Positions 34,143 through 43,206 of a stretch of DNA of 64,000 nucleotides are shown here, in pieces. The notes below the pieces were generated by a model. That model made no database searches. It worked only from the letters and a program-made list of their open reading frames with translations, and had not been told where the DNA came from. Source of the stretch: JAFLBI01 sp964616465 (GTDB lineage Bacteria > Bacteroidota > Bacteroidia > Chitinophagales > Chitinophagaceae). Location: positions 71,749-135,748 of the forward strand of contig CAZTTO010000010.1 in the NCBI GenBank assembly GCA_964616465.1. The letters are read 5' to 3'. Both the position numbers and the translations under genes were made by a program. Position 1 is the first letter of the stretch. The number at the start of each line of letters is the position of its first letter.

Positions 34143-35729
34143 TCAAAAAGATAAAACAGCTGATTTTAATGCTATATCATCTTTTAGTATAAATTTATAA
34201 TACTCCTGCCCTTTCCAAATATAGCGAGCAATATTCAATGCTGCCCTTTTTACTAAATAGATTTGATCACTTGCCATCATTTGTACTGGCTGCAATCCCT
34301 GCTCAATCTGCAATTCATTAAAAACCTTCCAATCATCCCCATCTAGCTTTAATACTTCTTGTAACTGATTCAACGAAACTGCACCCTGTAACTTTTTCCC
34401 GTACTTCTTATATAGCCTATACGACCAAGTTTGTAAAATATCCTGGCGAAGTACTTGCATTGCAGTTGTACTTAATTTTACGGTATCTCCATTTACCAAT
34501 TTATCTGGCTCAATACCTCCCCCACCAAAAAGCTTTTTACCTGCAGGTGTTGTAAATGACTTACCGTTGTGTGCCTCCTGTAAGGTGGAATCTTGCATTA
34601 ATGAAGACATTCTTCTTTTAGCATGGCGTTCTTGATAAGCTGCTTTTCCATCCGAATATGGTTGCTGAATATTTCTTCCAAGTGGTGTAAAATATCTTGC
34701 TACGGTTAATCTAACTGCACTCCTATCACTTAACGTGAACTGCTCTTGTACTAGCCCCTTTCCAAATGAAGGCAGTCCAACAACTACTGCCCTATCCCAA
34801 TCTTGTAGAGCACCAGCAAGTACTTCTGAGGCTGAAGCAGATGATTCATCCATTAATACAGCTAATTTACCCTCTTCAAATAAACCATCCCTTTTAGCTC
34901 TGTATTCCGTTCTTGGAGAACGTCGACCTTCGGTATATACAATCAATTTATTTCCACTTAGAAACTCATCAGCAATATCAACTGCTTCCTTCATCATTCC
35001 TCCACCATTTCCTCTAAGATCTAGTACCAATCTTTTCATGCCTTGTTGTTGTAACTTTTCCAGTTCTTGCATAAACTCTTCATAAGTGCGCTCACCAAAT
35101 TTATTCAACTTAATATAGCCAGTAATGCTATCTAGTTTCATAGATACATCTACCGTACTTACTTGAACGTTCCCCCTTTCTATAATAATTTCCTTTAATT
35201 GATTGTCTCTTAACACTTGTACTTTCACCTTAGATCCCTTTTCACCACGAAGTGTTTTCCTAATCTCTGCTGTGGTAATTTTTTTTCCAGATAGCTGAAC
35301 AGTATCATTTGCCTTTAATAAAATATCTCCAGGTAAAACACCCGCTTTTTCAGATGGCCCGCCCTTTACAACATCCATTACATGAACTGTATCTTTTATC
35401 ATCTGAAATTCGATACCTACACCCGAAAACTGTCCTAGTAAATCTTCTGTGCTCGCTTGCACATCTGCTGGGGGTAAGTAAACTGAATGAGGATCAAGTT
35501 GTGAGAGTATATACCCCATTGTTTTATCCGACAAACTATCGAGGGCTACATCATCAACATATTTATTTCGAATCAATTCAAGTAGTTCTTGAATGCCTGT
35601 TTTTCCTTTTACTTCAAACAACCTTTCTCCTGAAGTTCTTGCTCTTAACTCATACCCCAACCACATTCCTACAACAATCGATAAAGAAACTGTAAGTGGA
35701 AGCCAAACCCTTAATTTTTTATCTGCCAT
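34143..35729 (-). CDS. S41 family C-terminal processing peptidase
   Basis: A 528-residue CtpA/Prc-type protease. One N-terminal membrane helix (about 10-27) anchors it to face the periplasm. A PDZ domain follows (GVGIEFQMIKDTVHVMDVV, GDILLKANDTVQLSG), then the S41 core with VLDLRGNGGG, the catalytic Ser in DESSASASEV and Lys in SFGKGLVQ. A long C-terminal helical part ends in SAVLSF. It cuts unstructured C-termini of envelope proteins. Two -7-like elements lie upstream in minus sense. Confidence 0.94.
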   Translation of the reverse strand: MADKKLRVWLPLTVSLSIVVGMWLGYELRARTSGERLFEVKGKTGIQELLELIRNKYVDDVALDSLSDKTMGYILSQLDPHSVYLPPADVQASTEDLLGQFSGVGIEFQMIKDTVHVMDVVKGGPSEKAGVLPGDILLKANDTVQLSGKKITTAEIRKTLRGEKGSKVKVQVLRDNQLKEIIIERGNVQVSTVDVSMKLDSITGYIKLNKFGERTYEEFMQELEKLQQQGMKRLVLDLRGNGGGMMKEAVDIADEFLSGNKLIVYTEGRRSPRTEYRAKRDGLFEEGKLAVLMDESSASASEVLAGALQDWDRAVVVGLPSFGKGLVQEQFTLSDRSAVRLTVARYFTPLGRNIQQPYSDGKAAYQERHAKRRMSSLMQDSTLQEAHNGKSFTTPAGKKLFGGGGIEPDKLVNGDTVKLSTTAMQVLRQDILQTWSYRLYKKYGKKLQGAVSLNQLQEVLKLDGDDWKVFNELQIEQGLQPVQMMASDQIYLVKRAALNIARYIWKGQEYYKFILKDDIALKSAVLSF

Positions 35730-35814
35730 ATTTATTAGTAATTTGTAAAATATTTAATCGACCTAAACATATTAATACAAACCTAACCGATTTGTTCAAA
35801 TATTCCATTGTTCT

Positions 35815-36657
35815 ATGCCTACGAAATTGATTGCCGATAGTGGCTCCACAAAATGCGAATGGTGCTTGGTACTAGACGGTAAAAAGAAGAAAACCGTTAT
35901 TACTCAAGGAATCAGCCCTTACTTCTTGTCTGAACAACAAATCCTATCGCTGCTCCATACCGACTTATTACCGTCCTTGAAAAAATTTGAAATTGATGAA
36001 GTTCATTATTATGGAACTGGATTGGGCATTCAGCCACATGTTGATTTGCTAAAAAAAGTCCTGAAAAAGGCATTCCCGAAATCAAAAATTACAGCTAACA
36101 ACGACCTCTTAGCCGCAGCAAGGGCAACATGTGGCAATAAACAAGGCATTGCCTGTATTTTAGGTACTGGCTCTAATTCTTGCTTTTATAACGGGAAAAA
36201 AATAACAAAAAATAGTCCAGGTATTGGCTATGTCCTTGGAGACGAAGGCAGTGGCGCCTATTTGGGCAAAAAAGTGCTTCAATATTTCCTATACAACACA
36301 TTCGATGATGATCTTAGGGCAAGATTTGATGCAAAATTTGTTACAACTTATCGTGAAGTACTAGAAAATGTATACAAGAAGCCTCTGGCAAACCGATATT
36401 TAGCAGGTTTTGCTGTTTTTTTGGCTGAAAACAGAGGTCACTATATGATCGAAAACATAATAGAGGATGGAATAAATGACTTCTTTTTTCACCACTTATA
36501 CAAATACACCGAAACTTGGAAATACCCTATTCACTTTGTAGGAAGTATCGCATTTGGTTTTAAAGATGTATTGAAGGAACTTTGCAATAGTTATGAAATG
36601 GAGTTAGGTACTGTTTTGAAAGCCCCAATGGATGGCTTAATACAGTACCACAAATAA
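35815..36657 (+). CDS. BadF/BadG/N-acetylglucosamine kinase family protein
   Basis: A 280-residue sugar kinase-like protein of the ASKHA fold: LIADSGSTKCEW (phosphate-1), GTGLGIQP, GTGSNSCFYNGKK (phosphate-2) and GDEGSGAYLGKKV. N-acetylglucosamine or N-acetylmuramic acid kinases of this type feed amino sugars from cell wall turnover into metabolism. It is followed directly by murQ (20 bases), which strongly suggests a role in peptidoglycan recycling. The exact sugar cannot be read from the sequence. Confidence 0.9.
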   Translation: MPTKLIADSGSTKCEWCLVLDGKKKKTVITQGISPYFLSEQQILSLLHTDLLPSLKKFEIDEVHYYGTGLGIQPHVDLLKKVLKKAFPKSKITANNDLLAAARATCGNKQGIACILGTGSNSCFYNGKKITKNSPGIGYVLGDEGSGAYLGKKVLQYFLYNTFDDDLRARFDAKFVTTYREVLENVYKKPLANRYLAGFAVFLAENRGHYMIENIIEDGINDFFFHHLYKYTETWKYPIHFVGSIAFGFKDVLKELCNSYEMELGTVLKAPMDGLIQYHK

Positions 36658-36677
36658 TTTTAACCTTGGCACACCGT

Positions 36678-37496
36678 ATGAAAAAAGCATTTGAGAAAGT
36701 AACAGAACAAACTTCATCATATCGTCATCTTGAAAAAATGACAGTTGAGGAAGTCTTGATTAATATTAATAAAGAAGATAAATCGGTCCCATTAGCAGTT
36801 GAAAAAGCAATCCCGCAAATTGAAAAACTGACTTCTGTTATTGCCGACAAAATGTTATCGGGAGGCCGACTCTTTTATATAGGAGCCGGAACAAGTGGAA
36901 GATTGGGTATTGTTGATGCAAGCGAATGTCCTCCAACTTATGGCGTCCCATATGGATTGGTTATAGGAATTATTGCAGGCGGCGAAAAGGCCATTACACA
37001 AGCTGTTGAATTTGCAGAAGACAGTCCCGAACAAGGATGGTCAGACTTAGAACGCCATTTTGTAAACGATAAAGATGTGGTTGTAGGTTTAGCAGCTAGC
37101 GGAACAACGCCTTATGTAATTGGAGCTTTACTAGAGTGTAGAAAACGAGGCATTACTACAGGAAGTATTTCTTGTAATCCTAATTCTCCTGTTTCAGAAG
37201 CCGCTGATTTTCCTGTCGAGGTTGTGGTTGGTCCAGAATTTGTTACAGGTAGCACACGCATGAAAAGTGGTACAGCACAAAAACTGGTTCTTAATATGAT
37301 TTCTACAACTGTTATGATTCAATTAGGCAGAGTAGAAGACAACAAAATGGTGAATATGCAGTTAACCAATGTTAAGTTGGTAGATCGAGGAGTTAAAATG
37401 GTCATGGATAGATTGAACTTGAATGATTATGAAAAAGCAAAAGATCTACTACTCAAGTATGGAAGCGTGAAGAAAGCAGTTGATAACCATGCATGA
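36678..37496 (+). CDS. murQ: N-acetylmuramic acid 6-phosphate etherase
   Basis: MurQ cleaves the lactyl ether of MurNAc-6-phosphate to give GlcNAc-6-phosphate in cell wall recycling. The 272-residue protein has the family length. It shows EKVTEQTSSYRHLEKMTVEE, the SIS-domain loop GAGTSGRLGIVDASECPPTY with the catalytic Glu, the AASGTTPYVIGAL loop and TGSTRMKSGTAQKLVLNM. I start at ATG 36678; a TTG four codons earlier is in frame. Its end overlaps the next gene by eight bases. Confidence 0.97.
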   Translation: MKKAFEKVTEQTSSYRHLEKMTVEEVLININKEDKSVPLAVEKAIPQIEKLTSVIADKMLSGGRLFYIGAGTSGRLGIVDASECPPTYGVPYGLVIGIIAGGEKAITQAVEFAEDSPEQGWSDLERHFVNDKDVVVGLAASGTTPYVIGALLECRKRGITTGSISCNPNSPVSEAADFPVEVVVGPEFVTGSTRMKSGTAQKLVLNMISTTVMIQLGRVEDNKMVNMQLTNVKLVDRGVKMVMDRLNLNDYEKAKDLLLKYGSVKKAVDNHA

Positions 37497-38052
37497 TATT
37501 GAACCTTTTTTTAATTGGAGACACATTTACATTTCTGAAGAAGACCCTAAATCGCCTTTCTTCGGCCGTCAATACAGCGAGTTTGAATTTAGCCAAACAG
37601 TCTACAACTATTATATTCACCCTCAGTGGGATGAATTTGGCAGTAAAACGCTTTACCTTAAAATCATTTATGTTGATTATGAATTAAACTTTGCAATCAT
37701 TGAAATGATTGGTGAATGGAACGATGCCATTGAAAATGATATTATGGAATTTAAAAGAGAAGTAGTTGAAAAATTACAAGATCAAGGAATTTTTAAATTC
37801 ATTCTTATTGTTGAAAATGTTCTGAATTTCCATAGCGGCGATAAAGACTACTATGAAGAATGGTACGAAGAAGTAAATGATGAAAGTGGATGGATTATTG
37901 CACTTAATATGCCGGCCTCCACTCAACACGACTTTAAACAAAAAAAATTACACTACTTTATTGAACTCATGGAAATAGAAAATTGGCGCATATACAAACC
38001 TTATCATCTTTTTAAAAAAATTGATGAGGAGCTGAATAACAGACTAGCCTAA
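37489..38052 (+). CDS. conserved protein of unknown function after murQ
   Basis: A 187-residue acidic protein without a signal peptide or membrane segment. I do not recognise the family. It has an aromatic, acid-rich core (EDPKSPFFGRQYSEFEF, YYEEWYEEVNDESGW), a central helix (IENDIMEFKREVVEKLQDQG) and a GWIIALNMPA strand. It starts inside murQ (8-base overlap at 37489-37496), so translation is probably coupled, which points to a role near amino-sugar or cell wall metabolism. An earlier TTG at 37480 is possible. Confidence 0.7.
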   Translation: MHDIEPFFNWRHIYISEEDPKSPFFGRQYSEFEFSQTVYNYYIHPQWDEFGSKTLYLKIIYVDYELNFAIIEMIGEWNDAIENDIMEFKREVVEKLQDQGIFKFILIVENVLNFHSGDKDYYEEWYEEVNDESGWIIALNMPASTQHDFKQKKLHYFIELMEIENWRIYKPYHLFKKIDEELNNRLA

Positions 38053-38059
38053 TTATTGT

Positions 38060-38530
38060 CTATTTCTTTTTTAATTTTCTATAATCCCATGGAGCAACAG
38101 GATCAGCATCTCTCCAAAGCCCCTTTTTTGCGCGCCTTGCTTGATCTTGCAAGCTAGCCCAAGCTTTATTTTTATCATAACGAATAAAATGCCATGCATA
38201 CCCCTCTGCTAACATAATTTCATTGATGTTCTTATCACCCACTATTACCATCCCTACCACTCTTCTGTATTTATCTCTTGACTTTACTTCAATAGTTACT
38301 TTCTGATTGAATATTAGATTACCCAAATATTGTTTTGACACCTGACTATACGCTTGTCCATTTTCTGGCGCATCAATCCCATGCATACGTACTCTAACCT
38401 GCATCTTTCCCTCAGTAAGTAATGTGAATGAATCACCATCTGCAATTCGCACTACTTTACCTTGTAATACTTGTGCATGTGATACTAGAAAGAAATAATT
38501 CAGTAAAACGAAAATTGAGAATTTAGCCAT
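38060..38530 (-). CDS. exported thermonuclease-like (SNase) protein
   Basis: A 156-residue staphylococcal-nuclease homologue with a signal peptide ending VSHAQ. Residues fit the OB-fold nuclease: VVRIADGDSFTLL, RVRMHGIDAPENGQAYS with the catalytic Arg and Glu, and SRDKYRRVVGMV with the second Arg, then GYAWHFIRYDKNKAW. It would cut nucleic acids in the periplasm or outside. The start overlaps the coaE stop by eight bases, so it is probably co-transcribed. Confidence 0.92.
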   Translation of the reverse strand: MAKFSIFVLLNYFFLVSHAQVLQGKVVRIADGDSFTLLTEGKMQVRVRMHGIDAPENGQAYSQVSKQYLGNLIFNQKVTIEVKSRDKYRRVVGMVIVGDKNINEIMLAEGYAWHFIRYDKNKAWASLQDQARRAKKGLWRDADPVAPWDYRKLKKK

Positions 38531-39119
38531 TTTGTTCTGTTAGTGATAGAATTTTGTTATGAATCTTAAGCACCTGAGGTAGAAGAGCTTGTTGCTGATC
38601 ATTCTGTATGACCCAGTTGCATAGCTTCATTTTAATTCCATCATCAATTTGTCTATTCATTCTTGCAACAACCTCCTCTCTAGAAATTTGATCCCTAAGC
38701 ATGACTCTTTGAATTCTTAAAGCTCTTGGTGCAGTAACACCAATTACATAATCTAAATGAGATACAGAACCAGATTCGAATAATAAAGCTGCTTCCTTTA
38801 TTACGTATGCAGAAGTTTGCTCCTTCATCCATTTCTCGGCCTGTGCAATGGCAGCGGGATGAACCAAGCTATTCAGTAACTCCAATTTTTCGGGCTGATT
38901 AAAAACAATATTTGCTAAATAAGATCGCTGTAAGTGATTACCGTCAAAAACTGCTTCGCCAAAGTAAAAAAGTAGTTTTTGCTTTAATTCAGGATCATTT
39001 TCCATAATCCACTTTGCATGCTTATCTGCATCCCAAACAGGTATTCCTAGTACAGAAAATATTTTAGCGATGGTAGATTTGCCACTACCAATACCACCAG
39101 TTAAACCAATTTTTAGCAT
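38523..39119 (-). CDS. coaE: dephospho-CoA kinase
   Basis: CoaE phosphorylates dephospho-CoA, the last step of coenzyme A synthesis. The 198-residue protein has the P-loop GLTGGIGSGKST at residues 6-17, IPVWDADKHAKW with the conserved Asp, EAALLFESG and VTAPRALRIQRVMLRD. It lies downstream of yajC, behind a terminator, and overlaps the nuclease gene by eight bases. Confidence 0.97.
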   Translation of the reverse strand: MLKIGLTGGIGSGKSTIAKIFSVLGIPVWDADKHAKWIMENDPELKQKLLFYFGEAVFDGNHLQRSYLANIVFNQPEKLELLNSLVHPAAIAQAEKWMKEQTSAYVIKEAALLFESGSVSHLDYVIGVTAPRALRIQRVMLRDQISREEVVARMNRQIDDGIKMKLCNWVIQNDQQQALLPQVLKIHNKILSLTEQNG

Positions 39120-39134
39120 TTATAAAATTACTGC

Positions 39135-39169
39135 AAAAAAATACCCCAACACAAATTGTCTTGGGGTAT
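39135..39169 (-). terminator. intrinsic terminator of the nusB-DUF1573-yajC operon
   Basis: A 9-bp stem (39161-39169 with 39141-39149) with an 11-base loop; on the minus strand it is followed by six or seven T. It lies between yajC and coaE. Confidence 0.75.
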
Positions 39170-39191
39170 AATTTTATATGAGCGTATAAAG

Positions 39192-39536
39192 TTACTTCTT
39201 CTCAGCAGCTTTATTTAACGCGGCCGTCCACTCCATACTAATAGCCGATTTTTCAATCTTCAAATAACTACCAGGATTCACTTCCATCTGTAAAGTACCG
39301 TCTTCATTAATTTTATTGACAGCACCATGGATGCCTGCAATGGTTACAACCTTATCACCTTTCTGAAGGTTATCTATAAATTTCTTTTGTTCTTTAGCTT
39401 TTTTAGCTTGAGGGCGAATCATAAAAAAGTAAAAAACGAAAATGATGGCACCCATCATAATCAATTGAACCATTCCGCCGCCCTGTCCAGGCTGACCACT
39501 ACCTGCAGCCAATAAAATTGTGTTCATCCACATCAT
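39192..39536 (-). CDS. yajC: preprotein translocase subunit YajC
   Basis: A 114-residue membrane protein with a single helix at about 22-42 (LIMMGAIIFVFYFFMIRPQ), the IRPQAKKAKEQKKFIDNLQKGDKVVTIAGIHG region and a small beta domain, standard for YajC. It associates with SecDF at the inner membrane. Three nearby in-frame ATG codons (39536, 39533, 39527) are possible starts. It follows DUF1573 after 11 bases in the nusB operon. Confidence 0.93.
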   Translation of the reverse strand: MMWMNTILLAAGSGQPGQGGGMVQLIMMGAIIFVFYFFMIRPQAKKAKEQKKFIDNLQKGDKVVTIAGIHGAVNKINEDGTLQMEVNPGSYLKIEKSAISMEWTAALNKAAEKK

Positions 39537-39547
39537 ACGTATTGTTT

Positions 39548-39991
39548 TTAATTGTTTGTTTTTACAAAGCCCGTAAAGGTAATGGTATGAAAATTACCCC
39601 CGAGCGTATTGGCTGTTACAAAAATGTTTTTTCTAATATCTCCTGGGCTGGTTTGACCGCTGTCAAAAGCAGCAGTTACTCTTCCAGTGCCCCCCGGAGG
39701 CACAGCCTCTTTAGTGTATTCGGCAACAGTACATCCGCAACCAGCAGTTACCTGACTTATCACAAGCGGATTTTTACCAGTATTTGTAAACTTAAAAACG
39801 ATTTGAACTTTTTCACCTTGCTGAATGGTTCCAAAGCTATTCTCAATTTTCTCCCACTCCAAAGTTGTAAAACTTGTTGTGTCTACAGCTGTTGATGTAG
39901 AAGGTTGTTGACTTTCACTTGCTTCTTCATTCGTATCTGTGCATGCAATTAAGCTAATCCCAAAAAATAAAGCTACGAACCAGTTTTTCAT
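39548..39991 (-). CDS. DUF1573 lipoprotein
   Basis: A 147-residue protein with a lipoprotein signal (SLIAC, Cys17), a Ser/Thr-rich linker and one DUF1573 (ASH/MSP-like immunoglobulin fold) domain: KVQIVFKFTNTGKNPLVISQV, GCGCTVAEYTKEAVPPG. The function is unknown. It overlaps nusB by four bases and precedes yajC, an order I recall as common in the phylum. Confidence 0.9.
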   Translation of the reverse strand: MKNWFVALFFGISLIACTDTNEEASESQQPSTSTAVDTTSFTTLEWEKIENSFGTIQQGEKVQIVFKFTNTGKNPLVISQVTAGCGCTVAEYTKEAVPPGGTGRVTAAFDSGQTSPGDIRKNIFVTANTLGGNFHTITFTGFVKTNN

Positions 39992-40920
39992 GTCACTTTC
40001 TTTTTAAAATCAATTTTTTGCAAATTACCAGAACTCACCAATTCTTTATGAATACTATCTAAAATTCCATTCACAAACTGTCCACTTTGCTGAGTACTAT
40101 AATCCTTTGCAATATCAATATATTCATTGATAGTAACCTTTGCAGGAATTGTTTCAAAGAACAAAAGTTCACAAACACCTAATCGCATAATGATCATGTC
40201 AAGTTGAGCAATTCTGTCAGGATCCCAGTTCTTTAATCTTGGTGTAATCCATCCAAGTGCAACCTCTTTCTTCTCAATTGCAGTTCTTAAAAGCTGTCTT
40301 GCATAATCCCACTTCTCGGCTCCTAGCAAATCCATTAAATCAAACCCTTTCTGCTTCTGTAAAAATGCAGCCACTAATTGAACCAGCATTTCGCCATCAT
40401 CATCCCAATTAGAAAACAAATCTTCAACCGCAGAATTGAATAAAGGATGTGGCAATAAAATTTGTTCAAATATGTATTCTAATATTGCTCTTTCTTCAGA
40501 AGCAGTTCGCTGCTGCTCACTAATGTACTTTTGGTACTCTCCACTTTGCGTGAGTTGTATGTACAATTTCCTTAGAAGCTCACGATCTGTTTTTAAGTGA
40601 GGCTGAAAGTGACTAATAGCCAATTCATAAGAAGGAATTTGCTTAATTTTCCAAAGCAATTCGTTTCCTGCAATTTTTGTATTTACATGCAAATCTTCAT
40701 AAGAAGGAAGGTTCTTTGAAGCCCTATGTCTCGCATCTTCTTCTGCGTATAATGCAATCTCAAAAATCCAATGAATTAAGTAGGTAAACAATTCAAAAGT
40801 TTTGTCAAACTCTTGCTTTAATATCCGGTTGGCTTTCTGAATATCCAGCTGGCTATCCTCTAGCTCCATTACATACAACCTTTGAACTACTTTGACCCGG
40901 ATATTTCTTCTACTAATCAT
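39988..40920 (-). CDS. nusB: transcription antitermination factor NusB (long Bacteroidota form)
   Basis: A 310-residue protein. It starts MISRRNIRVKVVQRLYVME, and the classic NusB RNA-binding helical domain occupies the C-terminal 150 or so residues (DWDDDGEMLVQLVAAFLQKQ..., LDMIIMRLGVCELLFFETIPAKVTINEYIDIAKDY). The extra N-terminal part is characteristic of this phylum. NusB with NusE binds boxA and aids rRNA transcription. I choose ATG 40920; an upstream in-frame start would add a non-homologous extension. Confidence 0.92.
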   Translation of the reverse strand: MISRRNIRVKVVQRLYVMELEDSQLDIQKANRILKQEFDKTFELFTYLIHWIFEIALYAEEDARHRASKNLPSYEDLHVNTKIAGNELLWKIKQIPSYELAISHFQPHLKTDRELLRKLYIQLTQSGEYQKYISEQQRTASEERAILEYIFEQILLPHPLFNSAVEDLFSNWDDDGEMLVQLVAAFLQKQKGFDLMDLLGAEKWDYARQLLRTAIEKKEVALGWITPRLKNWDPDRIAQLDMIIMRLGVCELLFFETIPAKVTINEYIDIAKDYSTQQSGQFVNGILDSIHKELVSSGNLQKIDFKKKVT

Positions 40921-41102
40921 GCAAAGACCTTTATTTGGCTGCAAAAGTACATGTAAATGATTGGCTTTCCAAGTTGATCTCTCATGAAAAAATGACAAAA
41001 TGCACGCTGATGAATCCTTTTGAATGTAATCAACATGACAATTTTACGCCCAGAAAAGAACCAACAACATACAAAAGGAAAAATTGTCCTTTTTTCTGGT
41101 AA

Positions 41103-41118
41103 TGGCACGATTATCGCC
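41103..41118 (+). promoter_or_regulatory. sigma-54-like element upstream of groES
   Basis: TGGCACG-ATTA-TCGCC has the exact GG-N10-GC spacing of -24/-12 promoters and a full -24 match, but the -12 part (TCGCC against TTGCW) is weak. It is 45 bases before the groES start. No convincing TTG/TAnnTTTG pair is seen in this 242-base gap, which otherwise holds only an AT-rich hairpin at 41073-41093. Confidence 0.3.
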
Positions 41119-41162
41119 AATATTGATGCGAATATTATTCAACTAACAAAAAAACAATACGT

Positions 41163-41444
41163 ATGGCAAAAAAATTGAATGTGACCCCGCTACACGACAG
41201 GGTGATCGTTAAAGCAGCTGCTGCCGAAGAAAAGACTGCTGGTGGTATTATTATCCCTGATACTGCTAAAGAAAAGCCACAGCGCGGAACAGTAATTGCT
41301 GCCGGCCCTGGTAAAAAAGATGAGCCTGTAACTGTGAAAGTAGGCGACAATGTATTGTATGGCAAATATGCTGGTACTGAAATTCAAATTGAAGGTCAGG
41401 ACTATTTAATCATGCGTGAGAGCGATATTCTTGCAATTGTATAA
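41163..41444 (+). CDS. groES: co-chaperonin GroES
   Basis: The 93-residue GroES forms the heptameric lid of the GroEL folding chamber in the cytoplasm. Motifs: VTPLHDRVIVKAAAAEEKTAGGIIIPD (mobile loop), KPQRGTVIAAGPGK and YGKYAGTEIQIEGQDYLIMRESDILAIV. It is followed by groEL after 36 bases in the standard operon. Confidence 0.98.
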   Translation: MAKKLNVTPLHDRVIVKAAAAEEKTAGGIIIPDTAKEKPQRGTVIAAGPGKKDEPVTVKVGDNVLYGKYAGTEIQIEGQDYLIMRESDILAIV

Positions 41445-41480
41445 TTCAAACATTCACCTAAATAAAATCTAACATAGATT

Positions 41481-43115
41481 ATGGCTAAGCAAATTTTCTT
41501 CGATATCGAAGCAAGAAATAGAATGAAAAAAGGCGTTGACACTTTGGCTAACGCTGTTAAAGTTACCCTCGGACCAAAAGGTCGTAACGTGGTAATTGAA
41601 AAGAAGTTTGGCGCTCCTGCTGTTACTAAAGATGGCGTAAGCGTTGCAAAAGAAATTGAATTGGAAGACCCAATTGAAAACATGGGTGCACAAATGGTAA
41701 AAGAAGTAGCTAGCAAAACTGCTGATATTGCAGGTGATGGTACTACTACTGCTACTGTTCTTGCTCAGTCAATTATCAGCGAAGGTTTGAAAATGGTTGC
41801 TGCTGGTGCAAACCCTATGGATTTAAAGCGTGGTATCGACAAAGCTGTTAGCTTGGTTGTTGAAAATCTACGTGGTCAAAGCCAAACTGTTGGTAACGAC
41901 AGCAAAAAAATTCAGCAAGTTGCTACTATCTCTGCCAACAACGACGAAACCATCGGTAAATTAATTGCTGAAGCTTTCGCTAAAGTTGGTAAAGAAGGTG
42001 TAATTACTGTTGAAGAAGCTAAAGGAACTGATACAACTGTTGAAGTTGTAGAAGGTATGCAATTCGATAGAGGTTATGTAAGTCCTTACTTCGTAACTAA
42101 TAGCGAAAAAATGGAAGCTGAATTGCAAAATCCTTACATCTTGATCTACGACAAGAAGATCAGCGCTATGAAGGATATCTTACATATCCTTGAAAAAGTT
42201 GCACAAAGCGGACGTCCACTATTAATCATCTCTGAAGATTTAGAAGGTGAAGCATTGGCTACTTTAGTAGTGAACAAATTACGTGGTACCATTAAGGTTG
42301 CTGCTGTTAAAGCTCCAGGCTTTGGCGATAGAAGAAAAGAAATGCTAACTGATATTGCTATCTTAACTGCAGGTACTGTTATTAGCGAAGAGCAAGGTTA
42401 CAAACTGGAGAATGCAGATTTAACTTACTTAGGTCAGGCTGCTTCTGTAACTATTGATAAAGACAATACTACCATCGTTGGTGGTAAAGGTAAGAAGACT
42501 GATATCACTGCTCGCGTTAACCAAATCAAAGCTCAGATGGAAAATACTACTTCTGACTACGATCGTGAGAAGTTACAAGAGCGTTTGGCTAAATTAGCAG
42601 GTGGTGTTGCAGTATTGTATGTAGGTGCTGCTACTGAAGTAGAAATGAAAGAGAAGAAAGATCGCGTAGATGATGCTCTACATGCAACTCGTGCAGCTGT
42701 TGAAGAAGGTATCGTACCTGGTGGTGGTGTTGCTTATATCCGTGCTATTGATGCTTTAGAAGCTAAAGTAAAAGGACAAATTCACGATGAGCAAACTGGT
42801 ATGGCAATCGTTCGCCGTGCTTTAGAAGAGCCAATGCGTACTTTGACAGCTAACGCTGGTATTGATGGTTCAATTGTTGTTCAAAGAATCAAAGAAGGAA
42901 AAGCTGACTTTGGTTTCAATGCAAGAACTGAAACTTATGAGAACCTTTTCAAAGCTGGTGTAATTGACCCAACTAAAGTGAGCCGTGTTGCATTAGAAAA
43001 CGCTGCTTCAATTGCTGGAATGTTGTTGACTACTGAATGTGTAGTTGCCGATAAGCCTAAAAAAGAAGAAGCACATGCACATCCAACTCCTGATATGGGT
43101 GGAATGGGTTATTAA
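41481..43115 (+). CDS. groEL: chaperonin GroEL
   Basis: The 544-residue 60-kDa chaperonin. Visible motifs are LGPKGRNVV, DGTTTATVLAQ (ATP site), NDETIGKLIAEAF, and AGGVAVLYVGAATEVEMKEKK. The C-terminus is short (PDMGGMGY) with a His-containing spacer and lacks the long GGM repeat of E. coli. Codon use is strongly biased toward a few codons, as expected for a highly expressed gene. A strong terminator follows. Confidence 0.99.
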   Translation: MAKQIFFDIEARNRMKKGVDTLANAVKVTLGPKGRNVVIEKKFGAPAVTKDGVSVAKEIELEDPIENMGAQMVKEVASKTADIAGDGTTTATVLAQSIISEGLKMVAAGANPMDLKRGIDKAVSLVVENLRGQSQTVGNDSKKIQQVATISANNDETIGKLIAEAFAKVGKEGVITVEEAKGTDTTVEVVEGMQFDRGYVSPYFVTNSEKMEAELQNPYILIYDKKISAMKDILHILEKVAQSGRPLLIISEDLEGEALATLVVNKLRGTIKVAAVKAPGFGDRRKEMLTDIAILTAGTVISEEQGYKLENADLTYLGQAASVTIDKDNTTIVGGKGKKTDITARVNQIKAQMENTTSDYDREKLQERLAKLAGGVAVLYVGAATEVEMKEKKDRVDDALHATRAAVEEGIVPGGGVAYIRAIDALEAKVKGQIHDEQTGMAIVRRALEEPMRTLTANAGIDGSIVVQRIKEGKADFGFNARTETYENLFKAGVIDPTKVSRVALENAASIAGMLLTTECVVADKPKKEEAHAHPTPDMGGMGY

Positions 43116-43137
43116 TCCAATTGCACTGTATAATTGT

Positions 43138-43173
43138 AGAAAGTCTCAACTTTGGTTGGGACTTTCTTTTTTT
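43138..43173 (+). terminator. intrinsic terminator of groESL
   Basis: A 13-bp stem with one G-T pair (43138-43150 with 43155-43167) and a 4-base loop, followed by a run of T. Confidence 0.87.
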
Positions 43174-43206
43174 CAACCATCACGTAATTTGTTTGTTGTT
43201 CGAAAT

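Noticed and set aside
34735..35085. 116-residue plus-strand frame inside the CtpA protease gene
   Set aside because: Antisense to a well-supported S41 peptidase, Ser/Pro-rich with no domain.
35309..35695. 128-residue plus-strand frame inside the CtpA gene
   Set aside because: Leu/His-rich antisense frame with no family resemblance; the S41 gene explains the region.
41073..41095. Terminator-like hairpin upstream of groES
   Set aside because: Only a 7-bp AT-rich stem and no gene on the plus strand before it that would need ending.
40921..41120. Upstream extension of NusB and an overlapping minus-strand frame
   Set aside because: The extension does not resemble NusB, and ATG 40920 gives the normal family N-terminus.
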